A stretch of 32,680 nucleotides of DNA from Alphaproteobacteria bacterium (GCA_030147745.1 JASBUS010000086.1:1-32680), one strand, 5' to 3'; numbered from the stretch's first letter, positions 1 through 9,310 are shown. Notes: a model not told the origin generated them from the letters alone. A program made the numbers and translations.

Positions 1-419
1 ACCCTACACAATGTGAAGCGATGACCATGGTCTGTGCACAAGTGATGGGCAACCACACAACGGTCACAATCGCCGGTTCAAATGGTCATTTTGAACTCAA
101 CGTCTTTAAGCCAGTCATGGTTTTCAACGTACTTCAATCTATCCGCCTCCTCAGCGATGCATGCAAAAGCTTCACCGAGCGCTGCGTTGTCGGTATTGAG
201 CCAAATTACGAACGTATTGATGAACTGCTGCACGGCTCATTAATGCTTGTGACCGCGCTTAACCCACATATTGGTTACGATAACGCTGCGAAAATCGCTA
301 AGAAAGCGCATTTGGATGGTTTAACACTCAAAGATGCCGGCCTATCGCTTGGCCTCTTCACCGAAGAACAATTCAAAGAGTGGATTAAGCCAGAAGAAAT
401 GGTGAAACCAAAAGACTAA
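1..419 (+). CDS. fumC: Fumarate hydratase class II, C-terminal part (5' end outside window)
   Basis: This is the C-terminal 138 residues of the class II fumarase, which interconverts fumarate and L-malate in the citric acid cycle in the cytoplasm. The reading frame is open to the window edge. The first complete codons read PTQCEAM, the stretch that directly follows the GSSxMPxKxNP signature of the fumarase/aspartase superfamily. The next conserved piece is MVCAQVMGN. The C-terminal domain is complete, with [18 protein letters not shown] and a GLTLKDA segment as expected for FumC. The catalytic serine loop lies upstream of the window apart from its last residues. The stop codon overlaps the next gene by one base (TAATG), so the two are probably translated together. 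The family assignment is firm. Only the missing 5' part limits the annotation. Confidence 0.96.
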   Translation, partial: PTQCEAMTMVCAQVMGNHTTVTIAGSNGHFELNVFKPVMVFNVLQSIRLLSDACKSFTERCVVGIEPNYERIDELLHGSLMLVTALNPHIGYDNAAKIAKKAHLDGLTLKDAGLSLGLFTEEQFKEWIKPEEMVKPKD

Positions 420-643
420 TGGATATTCATATCCCCAATGAACAACCTGAAAAACGTTCTGTGACCATCGCCGGTCACAGAACGTCTTTATCATTAGAGC
501 CAACATTTTGGAAAGCCTTAAAACGCATCGCCGATGATGCCGACATGTCCCTATCCGCCCTCATCACCGCCATAGACGACGCACGACCAGAAACTACTAA
601 TTTATCGAGTGCAATTAGGCTGTATTTGTTTAATTGTTTATAA
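419..643 (+). CDS. Ribbon-helix-helix domain protein, probable DNA-binding regulator
   Basis: This is a 74-residue protein whose core (about residues 14-70) fits the ribbon-helix-helix fold. A basic strand reading KRSVTIAGHRTSLSLEP is followed by helix FWKALKRIADD, and then by MSLSALITAIDDAR and LSSAIRLYLF. This resembles the short alphaproteobacterial RHH_4-type family. Such proteins usually dimerise and insert the N-terminal strand into the DNA major groove. The ATG overlaps the fumC stop by one base, so translation is likely coupled to fumC. From general knowledge, small RHH genes sit beside fumC in other alphaproteobacteria, but the target is unknown. Autoregulation of the fumC operon is inference only. 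There is no antitoxin partner next to it: the following gene is convergent and unrelated. Confidence 0.75.
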   Translation: MDIHIPNEQPEKRSVTIAGHRTSLSLEPTFWKALKRIADDADMSLSALITAIDDARPETTNLSSAIRLYLFNCL

Positions 644-644
644 A

Positions 645-1259
645 TTAGTTTCTAATTACACTTTTAAAAAACAAAGGGTCGGTTACGCCATCTTTATTAA
701 AGTAAAATGTTTCTGTACACATCTTAACAACAGCTTCTATTTTTTCTTTCAATGAATCATAAAGCTCATTTTTTTCGACCAGAAAAGCTTCAAAACAATG
801 ATTTTGCATCCCTTCCGCAGAAGTTTTGTTACCGCCGAACATTCTGATGCTTATTTTCACCATATTTTGATCCAATTCTAAATTAGACCAAACTGACAAA
901 ATATGCTCTTGCTGGAATTCTGGCCAATAAAACATATGATTTTTTCTTTCTTTAATTACCTCAACAGGTACATCCACATACCGCTCTATCTGTTCTTTTG
1001 TAATCTGCCCAAGATCCAAGCGCAAAATTCCATACTCAAAATCTGCATCTTCATAGAAGCTCCGCGTTGGCCAGATTACAACTTTGTCTAATCCTTTATA
1101 CATAGATTCAAGACTGTTATTTTTTTCAACAGCAGGGGAAATCAATACGTAAGACGGGTATTGCCCATCGGGGGTATATCTATTGGCGAAACTATTTAAT
1201 CCAAACGTTATTACCGCGAAAAAAGTAACAATTATAAATAGCAATGTCCTTGATATCAT
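645..1259 (-). CDS. Hypothetical exported or membrane-anchored protein
   Basis: I do not recognise this 204-residue protein. Its N-terminus is a hydrophobic stretch (about residues 5-21) after a short basic start, followed by NSFA-N, which could be a signal peptidase I site near residue 25. It could also remain as a membrane anchor. The rest is a mixed, polar and fairly acidic domain with few hydrophobic runs, so it is probably periplasmic. An AAGG ribosome site lies about 10 nt before the ATG. The gene is convergent with the RHH gene with only one base between stops, so it is not in the fumC operon. About 70 nt of AT-rich sequence separates it from the HAD gene upstream on the same strand. 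No conserved motif suggests a reaction. Confidence 0.6.
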   Translation of the reverse strand: MISRTLLFIIVTFFAVITFGLNSFANRYTPDGQYPSYVLISPAVEKNNSLESMYKGLDKVVIWPTRSFYEDADFEYGILRLDLGQITKEQIERYVDVPVEVIKERKNHMFYWPEFQQEHILSVWSNLELDQNMVKISIRMFGGNKTSAEGMQNHCFEAFLVEKNELYDSLKEKIEAVVKMCTETFYFNKDGVTDPLFFKSVIRN

Positions 1260-1328
1260 TAAATTATTACCTTTTATATTTTTCTAAACTTGCAACTTCC
1301 AGACAATACTCAAAATTATAAACTATAT

Positions 1329-1961
1329 TTATAAACCAAGCCAACTTTGTATGGATGTAGACTTCTTCAAATCCTTCACGCCATCAAATTGATGCGCTTC
1401 CCAGCCATGGGCGTTGGCGGCATCAATAATCGCTTGTGTATCATCAAAGAAGATGACCTTACGTGCGGGGTCGCGGCCGAGCTGTTGATCAACACCTTTA
1501 AAATAACCATCACTTGGTTTTCTGTGGCCTATCGCAGCAGAATGAAATATCGCTTTGAAATACTGCCCTAGCCCCAAATCTTGCATCAAATAATCCGCAC
1601 GTTCATGCGCTTGGTTGGTAGCGATATATAAATCCACCCCATCAATCGCGGACAAAGCTTTGACCTGCGCCAGTAAATCCTGATTTAAACGCGCATCGTT
1701 TTTAAGCCAATAATCAATGAAATCCTGCGGGTTGCCCGTATAACCAATGCGTGGCAGCACAGCGCTTAATGTATCGAGCATATTGGCCTTACCGACCAAG
1801 ACCTCTTCCACAAATACACCCGAGATATAATGATCAAAAAAATCCTTACGGCTTATACCGAAATCACGCTCAATATGCTCATCCCAACAATGGCGAAGTT
1901 CAGGCTTTGCGTGATAGCCATTAATCAAAACACCATCAACATCGAATAAGACATAGGTCAT
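1329..1961 (-). CDS. HAD-superfamily hydrolase (phosphatase-like)
   Basis: This is a 210-residue cytoplasmic hydrolase of the haloacid dehalogenase superfamily. All four HAD motifs are visible. Motif I is FDVDGVL, with Asp7 as nucleophile and Asp9 as acid/base. Motif II is the Thr in LYIATNQ. Motif III is the Lys in GHRKPSDG. Motif IV is the acidic pair in VIFFDDTQ. The cap between motifs I and II is helical, as in subfamily I enzymes such as phosphoglycolate phosphatase and beta-phosphoglucomutase. The substrate cannot be read from sequence. I chose the ATG at 1961 because AAGGA stands 8 nt upstream and the DVDGV motif follows immediately. A longer reading would run into the aspC terminator hairpin. 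It lies downstream of aspC on the same strand, separated by that hairpin. Confidence 0.85.
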   Translation of the reverse strand: MTYVLFDVDGVLINGYHAKPELRHCWDEHIERDFGISRKDFFDHYISGVFVEEVLVGKANMLDTLSAVLPRIGYTGNPQDFIDYWLKNDARLNQDLLAQVKALSAIDGVDLYIATNQAHERADYLMQDLGLGQYFKAIFHSAAIGHRKPSDGYFKGVDQQLGRDPARKVIFFDDTQAIIDAANAHGWEAHQFDGVKDLKKSTSIQSWLGL

Positions 1962-1975
1962 CAGAAAATCCTTAA

Positions 1976-2014
1976 AAATAAAAAAGCGGGCTACATGAAT
2001 ACGCAGCCCGCTTT
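1976..2014 (-). terminator. Intrinsic terminator after the aminotransferase gene
   Basis: A perfect 10-bp stem (arms 1983-1992 and 2005-2014, AAAGCGGGCT on both strands) with a 12-nt loop is followed on the minus strand by a T-rich tract. It ends the aspC transcript 17 nt after its stop. The T-tract runs almost into the AAGGA ribosome site of the HAD gene, so it could also act as an attenuator for that gene. Confidence 0.85.
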
Positions 2015-2030
2015 CGTTAAACACTTAAGT

Positions 2031-3272
<1,242 letters not shown>

Positions 3273-3376
3273 TCAATTTCGCTAAAGATTAGTTAGCAGC
3301 TTTCCTAGCAAACAACAAGCCTCAGCCCATATAAAATTACAAATTTTAGGAGGTAAAAATAATTTTCATAATATTA

Positions 3377-3405
3377 TTGACAGAAACATTAAAGTTATGT
3401 TAACA
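3377..3405 (+). promoter_or_regulatory. Sigma70-like promoter for the helical protein gene
   Basis: TTGACA at 3377-3382 and TTAACA at 3400-3405 are separated by exactly 17 nt, and the stretch is AT-rich. The predicted start site falls about 35 nt before the ATG at 3448. The -35 box is a perfect consensus match and the -10 is a 4/6 match. No other promoter this good is seen in the gap. Confidence 0.6.
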
Positions 3406-3447
3406 ATCAAGCCAATATTTTTATGAACTAATAAGGTGTGTAAGAAA

Positions 3448-4857
3448 ATGACCACGGAAAACATCAAATCAATTCTAGGTACACTTAAACCTGAAGACGC
3501 TAAGTCAGTTAATGCAATAAAGACGATTGTTAACGGCGAATTAGACAGCGCAGAAACAGAATTAAAACAAACAACAAACGATTCACTAAAACAAATCGAT
3601 ACAGAATATGACGAATATATTCTCGCTCTTTTGCAAGAACGCGATGCCCGCAAGCAAGGCGTTCTTACAGAGCAGCAAGAAAAAGCAGATCAAATTCGTA
3701 AAGAGCGTGATTCACAAATCGTTTTCTTCGCTGTTGCGAAACAGCTTGTTGAAAGTTTTGATCGCAGTGATAAAGGCCTCCCTGTCCCTGTCGCAGACTG
3801 CATAACATCGAAATTAGATATTCTCGCTAAATACGACTATGACATCACAGATGATGAAACAGTTGCATTACTTTTCTCTGAAGATGTTTGCGGTGCAGCT
3901 AATTATAAAATCGAAACATATGCTGACCTAGAAACACAAATTGCAAAGGTTGATGAAAATAACAAAGATTTTTCAATCAAACAAACAAGCGAGCTTGCCC
4001 TTCCTAAATTCACGGCGATTGCTGACCTTCCAAAAACAACTTTGCGTGATGTTGCTGTAAACGTGACATTATCCAACAAAGAAGGCACTGAAAGCTTTGT
4101 CGATGTATGGCAGGAAGAAAGCCATAACGAAGATTATTATACAGCTCTTACATCTGCCCTTGCGGCATTTAAAGGCAAGCTTGACGCCGCCGTTGAAAAA
4201 ACAGGCCGCAGCCCAGCTAAAGTTTACGGCGCATTCTTCAAAGCTGCGAAAAGCGAAGGCGTTGATACTGGCCTTAAAACAAAAGCAAACTTTGATGCTT
4301 ATGAAGCTGACTTACTTGCTGAAGCACAAAAATTGGATATTCAATATATCACAGACCTCTACAACGAAATTCGCACATTGCCTTACGATACAGCGAATTT
4401 TGAAGGCAAAATCCAAACAAATATCGTCACAATCCAAGACCAGATTGCTGAAGTTTCAGCACGCTATGGCCTAGATAAAGACGCTGTGATCACAAAAGCT
4501 TTTGCTAAACAAAACATCACAAACGAAGCGGAATTGAACAAACGTCTTCTAACAGACAGCTTTGAAATCAACATTCGTGGTATTGTTAACGGTATCCGCG
4601 CCCTATCAAACAAAGACGCAGCATCAACAGGCGAAACACTAGCACAAGTCCAAACAATTGACTTAAGTGAAAAACGCCTGAAAGCCGCTGGCGTTTCTAA
4701 CGATAGCATCAAAACAATCGTCACATTGAAAAGCGACTTCATCGACGCGCTTTCAACTGGCAAGCCAACAAGCGAAATTGAAAAGCAGCTTGGTACTGTT
4801 GCAATTAACGCGCAGTCAGAGATGAACAGCAAGCATTTGAAACGCACATTTGCTTAA
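3448..4857 (+). CDS. Unknown helical cytoplasmic protein, paralogue of the next gene
   Basis: I do not recognise this 469-residue protein. It has no signal peptide or membrane segment and is rich in Lys, Glu, Ala and Thr. Residues about 30-100 look like a charged coiled coil running through ARKQGVLTEQQEKADQIRK. It shares blocks with the next gene: ALLFSEDV against ALLFSKKL, then Y/K-ADLETQIAKVDENN against KADFDALRIQLAENN. Further pairs are YGLDKDAVITKAF against LALDEDQLTQMAL, and LKSDFIDAL against LQSEFLDAI. It carries about 130 extra residues in the middle. I chose the ATG at 3448 because an upstream in-frame GTG at 3436 lies inside the AAGGTG ribosome site. A consensus promoter lies upstream and a palindromic terminator downstream. 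The codon choice (many ACA and AAA) suggests good expression, but this is inference. Confidence 0.75.
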   Translation: MTTENIKSILGTLKPEDAKSVNAIKTIVNGELDSAETELKQTTNDSLKQIDTEYDEYILALLQERDARKQGVLTEQQEKADQIRKERDSQIVFFAVAKQLVESFDRSDKGLPVPVADCITSKLDILAKYDYDITDDETVALLFSEDVCGAANYKIETYADLETQIAKVDENNKDFSIKQTSELALPKFTAIADLPKTTLRDVAVNVTLSNKEGTESFVDVWQEESHNEDYYTALTSALAAFKGKLDAAVEKTGRSPAKVYGAFFKAAKSEGVDTGLKTKANFDAYEADLLAEAQKLDIQYITDLYNEIRTLPYDTANFEGKIQTNIVTIQDQIAEVSARYGLDKDAVITKAFAKQNITNEAELNKRLLTDSFEINIRGIVNGIRALSNKDAASTGETLAQVQTIDLSEKRLKAAGVSNDSIKTIVTLKSDFIDALSTGKPTSEIEKQLGTVAINAQSEMNSKHLKRTFA

Positions 4858-4880
4858 TATCGCTTTGTAAACGAATACGT

Positions 4881-4900
4881 AAAGCGGCCTAGGCCGCTTT
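4881..4900 (+). terminator. Palindromic terminator between the two paralogues
   Basis: AAAGCGGC-CTAG-GCCGCTTT is a perfect 20-nt palindrome 23 nt after the stop of the first paralogue, followed by ACTTTT. The stem is GC-rich with flanking A/T runs on both sides. It should reduce or stop readthrough into the second paralogue. Confidence 0.7.
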
Positions 4901-4923
4901 ACTTTTATCCAATAGGCCAAAAG

Positions 4924-5919
4924 ATGATTTTAGACGCATTAAAAGAATATGTAACAGCAGAACCAGACGCAGAGTTATCTGACGAAGAAAACTTCAGCGC
5001 CGTAGCCGACCGTATCCGCAATAACGTAATGGACGAGCTCGCAGAAAAAGAGCGCGAAATAGAAGCCGCCTATCAAAAAGCGCGCGATGAATTTAAAGCA
5101 CTTCGTGACGCTAAATATCAAGACCTAAGCACAATGGGCCGCGCCCGTCGCTGCGCTTCAGGCTTGGAACATCTTATCCTCACAAGCCTTAATGCAAATG
5201 AATATGTAGACCTTGAACATAAATTTGATGGCGAATTAAACCGCCTCACCCATAACTGTGAACTCGATATGGATTGCGATGAAGTCTACGCATTGTTATT
5301 CAGCAAGAAACTTATGCCATCTTTGGAGCTAGAGATTAAATCCAAAGCGGATTTTGATGCCTTACGCATTCAACTCGCTGAAAATAACACCGCCGTTTTG
5401 CGTCAGCAACATTGCAAAATCATCCAAGACGAATACCGCATTATTCAACAAGAAGCTTACGGCGATAAATTTGCCGAACGCTTAATGACAGGCTTCGTCA
5501 ATTTAACGGAACAGATTAAAGACAGCGCGGAAGTTTTAGCGCTCGATGAAGATCAACTCACGCAAATGGCGCTCAATATTTTTGATATGCGCAGCACAGC
5601 CGACATTGCCGCACGTTGGCAAAAGGCGCAGCATAAAATTGCCGCCAATGCCATTTTTCAAGATGTCGATAAATTCGACCTTGGCCGTGAGGTCGTCATT
5701 AACGATGAATTGATTTTTGCACTCTCTCAAATCAGCTTCACAGCTAAACGCTTTAAACACGCTATGCTCACCAACAAAGCCGAAGAACTGAGCGCCCTAC
5801 AAAGTGAGTTTTTGGACGCGATCCAAAATAAGCGTAATTATCGTAAACCTGCACAGGAAATGAAGCAGTTAACCCAAATACTGAAAAATCCTGATTTTAT
5901 TGTGCACTCAATATTATAG
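4924..5919 (+). CDS. Unknown helical cytoplasmic protein, shorter paralogue
   Basis: This 331-residue protein has no recognised family. It has no signal peptide or membrane segment and is predicted by eye to be almost all helical. A charged coiled-coil-like stretch runs through ADRIRNNVMDELAEKEREIE at about residues 29-48. The blocks shared with the preceding gene keep the same order: ALLFSKKL, a KADFDALRIQLAENN block, LALDEDQLTQMAL and LQSEFLDAIQNK. This suggests tandem duplication followed by loss or gain of a middle segment. A weak AGG site precedes the ATG. A terminator palindrome separates it from its paralogue, so it may be transcribed at a lower level. It ends exactly where the convergent kinase gene ends, with no spacer. 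Confidence 0.7.
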   Translation: MILDALKEYVTAEPDAELSDEENFSAVADRIRNNVMDELAEKEREIEAAYQKARDEFKALRDAKYQDLSTMGRARRCASGLEHLILTSLNANEYVDLEHKFDGELNRLTHNCELDMDCDEVYALLFSKKLMPSLELEIKSKADFDALRIQLAENNTAVLRQQHCKIIQDEYRIIQQEAYGDKFAERLMTGFVNLTEQIKDSAEVLALDEDQLTQMALNIFDMRSTADIAARWQKAQHKIAANAIFQDVDKFDLGREVVINDELIFALSQISFTAKRFKHAMLTNKAEELSALQSEFLDAIQNKRNYRKPAQEMKQLTQILKNPDFIVHSIL

Positions 5920-6984
5920 TTAAGCGGCGACTAAAGCGGCATCATTAACTAAGTCAATTTCAACGACATGGTCAAAATCCATGCCTTGCGCCTTTAACCA
6001 CGCATAAACTGGTGCAAGCACTGGCGCGCGCATATCTGCCTTAAACTGCTGTAGCAGCCCCGGTAAATATTGCAAATATTGCGGCTTACCTTTGAAGGCA
6101 AGCTCAATAAACTGCCCTAAACAGCGGCTATGAAACTGCGCCGCCAAAATCGCGTAATGCGCATGGAATAAAGCGACCTCGTCATCCGACATTTCAGACG
6201 TAAAGGCCTGCTTCGCCGCTGTCTTTATATGATCAGGCACAATACGGCGCGCATCATCAAGCAAATTGACCAAGTCATAAACATAAGGCGCATGCATCGC
6301 CCCCTGATAATCAAGCACGCCAACGCAATCCACGTCAGATGCACCATCCAAATACATTAAATTCATCAAATGAAAATCGACATGTGAAAAACATGCGCGC
6401 GGCGCGGCGACGGAGGCCTCGACCTCATCCCATACATGCAGATATTCCGCCGTAAATTCAGCGCTGACTGGACGTTTAAGCAATATCGGCAAATACCATT
6501 CAGCCAATTTACTACGCCCCGCATGAACATGGCTGGCGCGATAATCTATCAAACCATCGATATCATCAATCTTCGCCATATTGCGGGCAATCTCTGCTGC
6601 ATATTGATAAGCAGCTTCCATTGAGATTTTACCCGCCGCAATCGCCAAATCCATCCGCATATCGCCGAAGTCTTCGATCAAGACAAAACCATGATCAGGC
6701 GCCGCGGCGAATACCTTAGGCACACGTATATTATGACGTAGCAGAGCTTTGGATAATCGGTCTGTATTACGCACCAAATGGCCAATATGAGCGCTTGGGT
6801 CATTATCAGGCGGGCCAACACATAATAATTTGCCTTCTGCGCCCTGCCCGCTCATGCGGTAATAACGGCGCGGCGCCATATCTTCACCAACCGATGAAAA
6901 TTGATCCACCACGATGCCTTCAGCGCACAAAAAAGCCTCAAGCGCACGCATGTCATTCGTAATCGCCGTCATAGAAGTCATCAT
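5920..6984 (-). CDS. amgK: APH/AmgK-family sugar kinase (probable MurNAc/GlcNAc anomeric kinase)
   Basis: This is a kinase of about 354 residues with the aminoglycoside phosphotransferase fold. The catalytic loop reads HVDFHLMN (Brenner motif HxDxHxxN), and the metal-binding Asp lies in LDYQGA about 20 residues later. An EDFGDM segment sits at the N-lobe/C-lobe hinge. The domain order and acidic profile match AmgK, which phosphorylates the anomeric carbon of MurNAc or GlcNAc in a peptidoglycan recycling route that continues with the uridylyltransferase MurU. No murU is visible here, and a different small-molecule kinase is possible. The start is uncertain: GTG 6987 and ATG at 6984, 6981 and 6972 are all in frame without a good ribosome site. 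The stop of the upstream gene lies only 8-11 nt away, so translational coupling is likely. Confidence 0.72.
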   Translation of the reverse strand: MMTSMTAITNDMRALEAFLCAEGIVVDQFSSVGEDMAPRRYYRMSGQGAEGKLLCVGPPDNDPSAHIGHLVRNTDRLSKALLRHNIRVPKVFAAAPDHGFVLIEDFGDMRMDLAIAAGKISMEAAYQYAAEIARNMAKIDDIDGLIDYRASHVHAGRSKLAEWYLPILLKRPVSAEFTAEYLHVWDEVEASVAAPRACFSHVDFHLMNLMYLDGASDVDCVGVLDYQGAMHAPYVYDLVNLLDDARRIVPDHIKTAAKQAFTSEMSDDEVALFHAHYAILAAQFHSRCLGQFIELAFKGKPQYLQYLPGLLQQFKADMRAPVLAPVYAWLKAQGMDFDHVVEIDLVNDAALVAA

Positions 6985-6995
6985 CACATTATCAA

Positions 6996-7403
6996 TTAAT
7001 AATTATCGTCAGATTTTGGAATTTTGCGCGCAATTTTATGGATGGCATTAATATGCTGCTGCGAAGCTTGTTTGCGCTTATGACGTGGCGCGGCGCTTTC
7101 ATGGCCAAATTGCGCGGTATCTTGCCCTGACATCGCGCCAAGCAAACTTTTCCCGAAACTACTTGGCCCTAAATCCATAGAAACTGGTTCTTCTGGCAAT
7201 GGTTCGTCATCGCGATCCATTTGTGTCATCACACGGCCAACTGCATGGGCTGTGATACCGTTCAAATGCGGCTTACAAAGCTGCTGCAACAGCTTGGCAT
7301 CACTCAATGCCCATTGAATGACAAGCTTCTGTGCCTTCGCAGAATTTCCACTCGCGAGGACCAATGCATCTTTGATTTTATCTTCGAGATATTTGCGGCT
7401 CAT
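6996..7403 (-). CDS. Small hypothetical protein upstream of the kinase
   Basis: This is a 135-residue cytoplasmic protein without a recognised family. The N-terminal half (residues 1-60) looks like a compact helical domain, from SRKYLEDKIKDALVLASG to WALSDAKLLQQLCKPHL. The C-terminal half is low complexity, with acidic Pro/Glu and then basic KRKQ segments, and is probably disordered. The ATG at 7403 is preceded by GAGAG at a good distance. An in-frame start at 7433 would add ten residues but lies further from any ribosome site. It is followed by the kinase gene after 8-11 nt, so the two form an operon. The context suggests a link to the kinase pathway, but no motif supports a specific role. 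Confidence 0.65.
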   Translation of the reverse strand: MSRKYLEDKIKDALVLASGNSAKAQKLVIQWALSDAKLLQQLCKPHLNGITAHAVGRVMTQMDRDDEPLPEEPVSMDLGPSSFGKSLLGAMSGQDTAQFGHESAAPRHKRKQASQQHINAIHKIARKIPKSDDNY

Positions 7404-7491
7404 TATAGACTCTCTTTCATCCATCTGCAGCAAGCTTATCTATTAAGCATGACATAAATTTGCGTTTACAGCAATGGACAAGCAAGAATTG

Positions 7492-7519
7492 TGCCGAAAT
7501 GCCCTAACAGCTTTCGGCA
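7492..7519 (-). terminator. Probable terminator of phaR
   Basis: Arms TGCCGAAA (7492-7499) and TTTCGGCA (7512-7519) form an 8-bp stem with a 12-nt loop just after the phaR stop. The following minus-strand bases (CAATTCTTG) are only moderately T-rich, so efficiency is uncertain. Confidence 0.5.
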
Positions 7520-7526
7520 TCAAATA

Positions 7527-8003
7527 TTATTTTTTACCGCCAACGATGTCGATACCTGTGAAGGTTTTCATTGTGCGCTGGAAAATATCCATATTGATTT
7601 TGTTCATTTCCTCAAACGCACCGAATGGGAACACGCCGCCAAATGATTTATTCAACTGGTCTTGGAACTGTTCTTGGTTAGCTTTGAAAACTTCCATAGT
7701 TTGTTCCAGATAATTCGGGATTACGCCACCAATATTATCGCCATAATAACCAATGATATCTTTCAGGAAGTTAATCGGCAGAAGATTTTCGCCTTTTGAT
7801 TCTTGTTCCATGATGATTTGTGTCAAAACTGAGCGTGTAATGTCTTCGCCGCTTTTGGCATCAACAACAACAAAGTCATAACCTTCTTTGACCATGTCAC
7901 ACAAATCTTCGAGCGTCACATAGGAGCTGCGTCCTGTGTCATATAGACGTCTATTCGCATATTTTTTAACGACTGTCGGCTTATCTGTTTTTGTCTTTGC
8001 CAT
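7527..8003 (-). CDS. phaR: Polyhydroxyalkanoate synthesis repressor PhaR
   Basis: This 158-residue protein matches PhaR, the DNA-binding regulator that senses PHA granules and represses phasin and PHA genes. The N-terminal PHB accumulation domain is clear: VVKKYANRRLYDTGRSSYVTL at about residues 11-31, followed by EDLCDMVKEGYDFVVVDAKSGEDITRSVL. The second domain follows as LTQIIMEQESKGENLLPINFLKDII and IGYYGDNIGGVIPNYLEQTM. An AGGAGAGG ribosome site precedes the ATG at 8003. The gene is divergent from the short phaC with 107 nt between starts, the usual place for a regulator to act on its targets. The length and domain layout are normal. The family call is firm. Which promoters it binds here is inference. 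Confidence 0.95.
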   Translation of the reverse strand: MAKTKTDKPTVVKKYANRRLYDTGRSSYVTLEDLCDMVKEGYDFVVVDAKSGEDITRSVLTQIIMEQESKGENLLPINFLKDIIGYYGDNIGGVIPNYLEQTMEVFKANQEQFQDQLNKSFGGVFPFGAFEEMNKINMDIFQRTMKTFTGIDIVGGKK

Positions 8004-8110
8004 TTCTAGCCTCTCCTATTATTTTAAAAGCTATTCTCTATAAAATAGTACGCTACGCAAAAAAGTAATAATGCTATTATGCACAAATGGTACAAAATTA
8101 AAACAAGAAT
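8004..8110. promoter_or_regulatory. Divergent phaR/phaC promoter region
   Basis: This 107-nt AT-rich gap must hold the promoters of both phaR and phaC. TATTAT at 8075-8080 is a fair -10 box for phaC, but no good -35 is seen. TGC-containing repeats (ATGCTATTATGCA) could be part of a PhaR site, which is TGC-rich in Paracoccus. This is suggestive only. Confidence 0.35.
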
Positions 8111-9214
8111 ATGATGCAGAGCACACAAGCCCATAAAACCAAACGTCACGGCCCTATGCCAATCATGATGCATCTGGCGTTGATGGCCTTAAGCCAAGAA
8201 AATATGCAGCATATTTTACAGGGCATACATAACTATCATCACCATGATTTTTATCGCGGGGACGACCTTCCACCGCTCGAATCGGTTTGGACATCGGGGG
8301 CATCACGCTTATTAAAAGCGCCTGCGACATCTGCACAAAAACAGCCCATCCCGATGCTACTGATTCCCTCTTTTATCAATGGCGCTGAAATCTTTGACCT
8401 GACGGCAGAGCGGTCTTTTATACGCTGGCTTGCCATGCAAGGTTTTGATTGTTACCTCTTCGATTGGGGGCCCCTAACCGAAGAGACTGAACAACAAAGT
8501 TTAGACCGCCTAATTAACGGCAAATTAGCAGCGGCGTTATCTTTCATATCTGATGAACATAAAAGCTCTGCCCATATTTTGGGCTATTGCCTCGGCGGCA
8601 ATTTAGCGCTCGCCCTTGCCACCGTACAGCCAGAAAAAGTGAAGAGCCTCACCCTACTCGCAACCCCGTGGGATTTTCACCATCGCGATAATACATTACG
8701 CCCGCTGCTATTAAATAGTGACAAAATGGTGCGCGCCTTGGCCGATAAAAATGCTGCGCTTTCGACATCTTATTTACAGTCCTTATTCATTCAAACCAAT
8801 ATCATGCAGAGCGCTGAAAAATACGCCAATTTTGGTCAGCATGATCCACAATCTCCAATCGCCAAACATTTCGTTGCAACTGAAGATTGGGTCAATGGCG
8901 GCGCAGATATTCCCGCCGAACTCATCGCTGAATGTATCCGCGTATTCTATAAAGACAATGCCGCATCAAAAGGCCATTGGGCGTTAAACCCACAGCATAT
9001 AGTCAGCGCATCCGCCCTGACCTGCCCATGCTTAATTATCGCCCCACGGAACGATTCCATTGTCCCCTATGCCACATCCATGGCTTTAGCGGCGCAAATC
9101 CCATCTGCAAAAGTGATTGCGCCTGAAAGTGGTCATATTGGTATGTTGGTTGGACGCAAAGCGCAGGATATATGCTGGCAGCCCATTTTTGTTTTTATTG
9201 CGATGCAGCAATAA
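8111..9214 (+). CDS. phaC: Short poly(3-hydroxyalkanoate) synthase (PhaC-like alpha/beta hydrolase)
   Basis: This 367-residue alpha/beta-hydrolase fold enzyme has the PHA synthase lipase box GYCLGG, in which the nucleophile is Cys160 instead of Ser. The rest of the triad is visible as Asp315 in APRNDSIVPY and His342 in PESGHIGMLVG. Other family marks are LLIPSFINGAEIFDL and FDWGPL, equivalent to the VPPxINK and DWGxP blocks. It would polymerise (R)-3-hydroxyacyl-CoA into storage polyester at the granule surface. At this length it resembles class III PhaC, which normally needs a PhaE partner, and none is seen here. It lacks the N-terminal extension of the roughly 570-residue class I enzymes. 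It is followed by phaA and phaB and diverges from phaR, which supports the role. The ribosome site is weak. Confidence 0.85.
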   Translation: MMQSTQAHKTKRHGPMPIMMHLALMALSQENMQHILQGIHNYHHHDFYRGDDLPPLESVWTSGASRLLKAPATSAQKQPIPMLLIPSFINGAEIFDLTAERSFIRWLAMQGFDCYLFDWGPLTEETEQQSLDRLINGKLAAALSFISDEHKSSAHILGYCLGGNLALALATVQPEKVKSLTLLATPWDFHHRDNTLRPLLLNSDKMVRALADKNAALSTSYLQSLFIQTNIMQSAEKYANFGQHDPQSPIAKHFVATEDWVNGGADIPAELIAECIRVFYKDNAASKGHWALNPQHIVSASALTCPCLIIAPRNDSIVPYATSMALAAQIPSAKVIAPESGHIGMLVGRKAQDICWQPIFVFIAMQQ

Positions 9215-9310
9215 TAATCTGTACCCCCAGTGCATATTGCGCTTGAAATAAATAAGCGTGCTGCTAAAGTCGTCGCAATATTTATATATATTTTTATTTC
9301 TGGAGGGAAA

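Noticed and set aside
643-657. AATTAG-TTT-CTAATT hairpin at the RHH gene end
   Set aside because: The stem is only A/T-rich with one G-C pair and lies inside the end of the convergent gene. It is too weak to call a terminator.
3346-3380. A perfect AGGAGG that could start a small leader peptide
   Set aside because: No ATG, GTG or TTG start lies at a usable distance, and the site is upstream of the predicted promoter, so it would not be on the transcript.
4097-4847. Open frames of about 125 codons on both strands inside the first helical paralogue
   Set aside because: They are shadow frames in a gene with biased codon use. The sense frame shows block similarity to the neighbouring paralogue.
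9230-9310. N-terminal extension of the thiolase with a hydrophobic stretch
   Set aside because: GGAGG at 9302-9306 fixes the start at 9311, and thiolases of this class begin just before the IVSAKRT-type strand.
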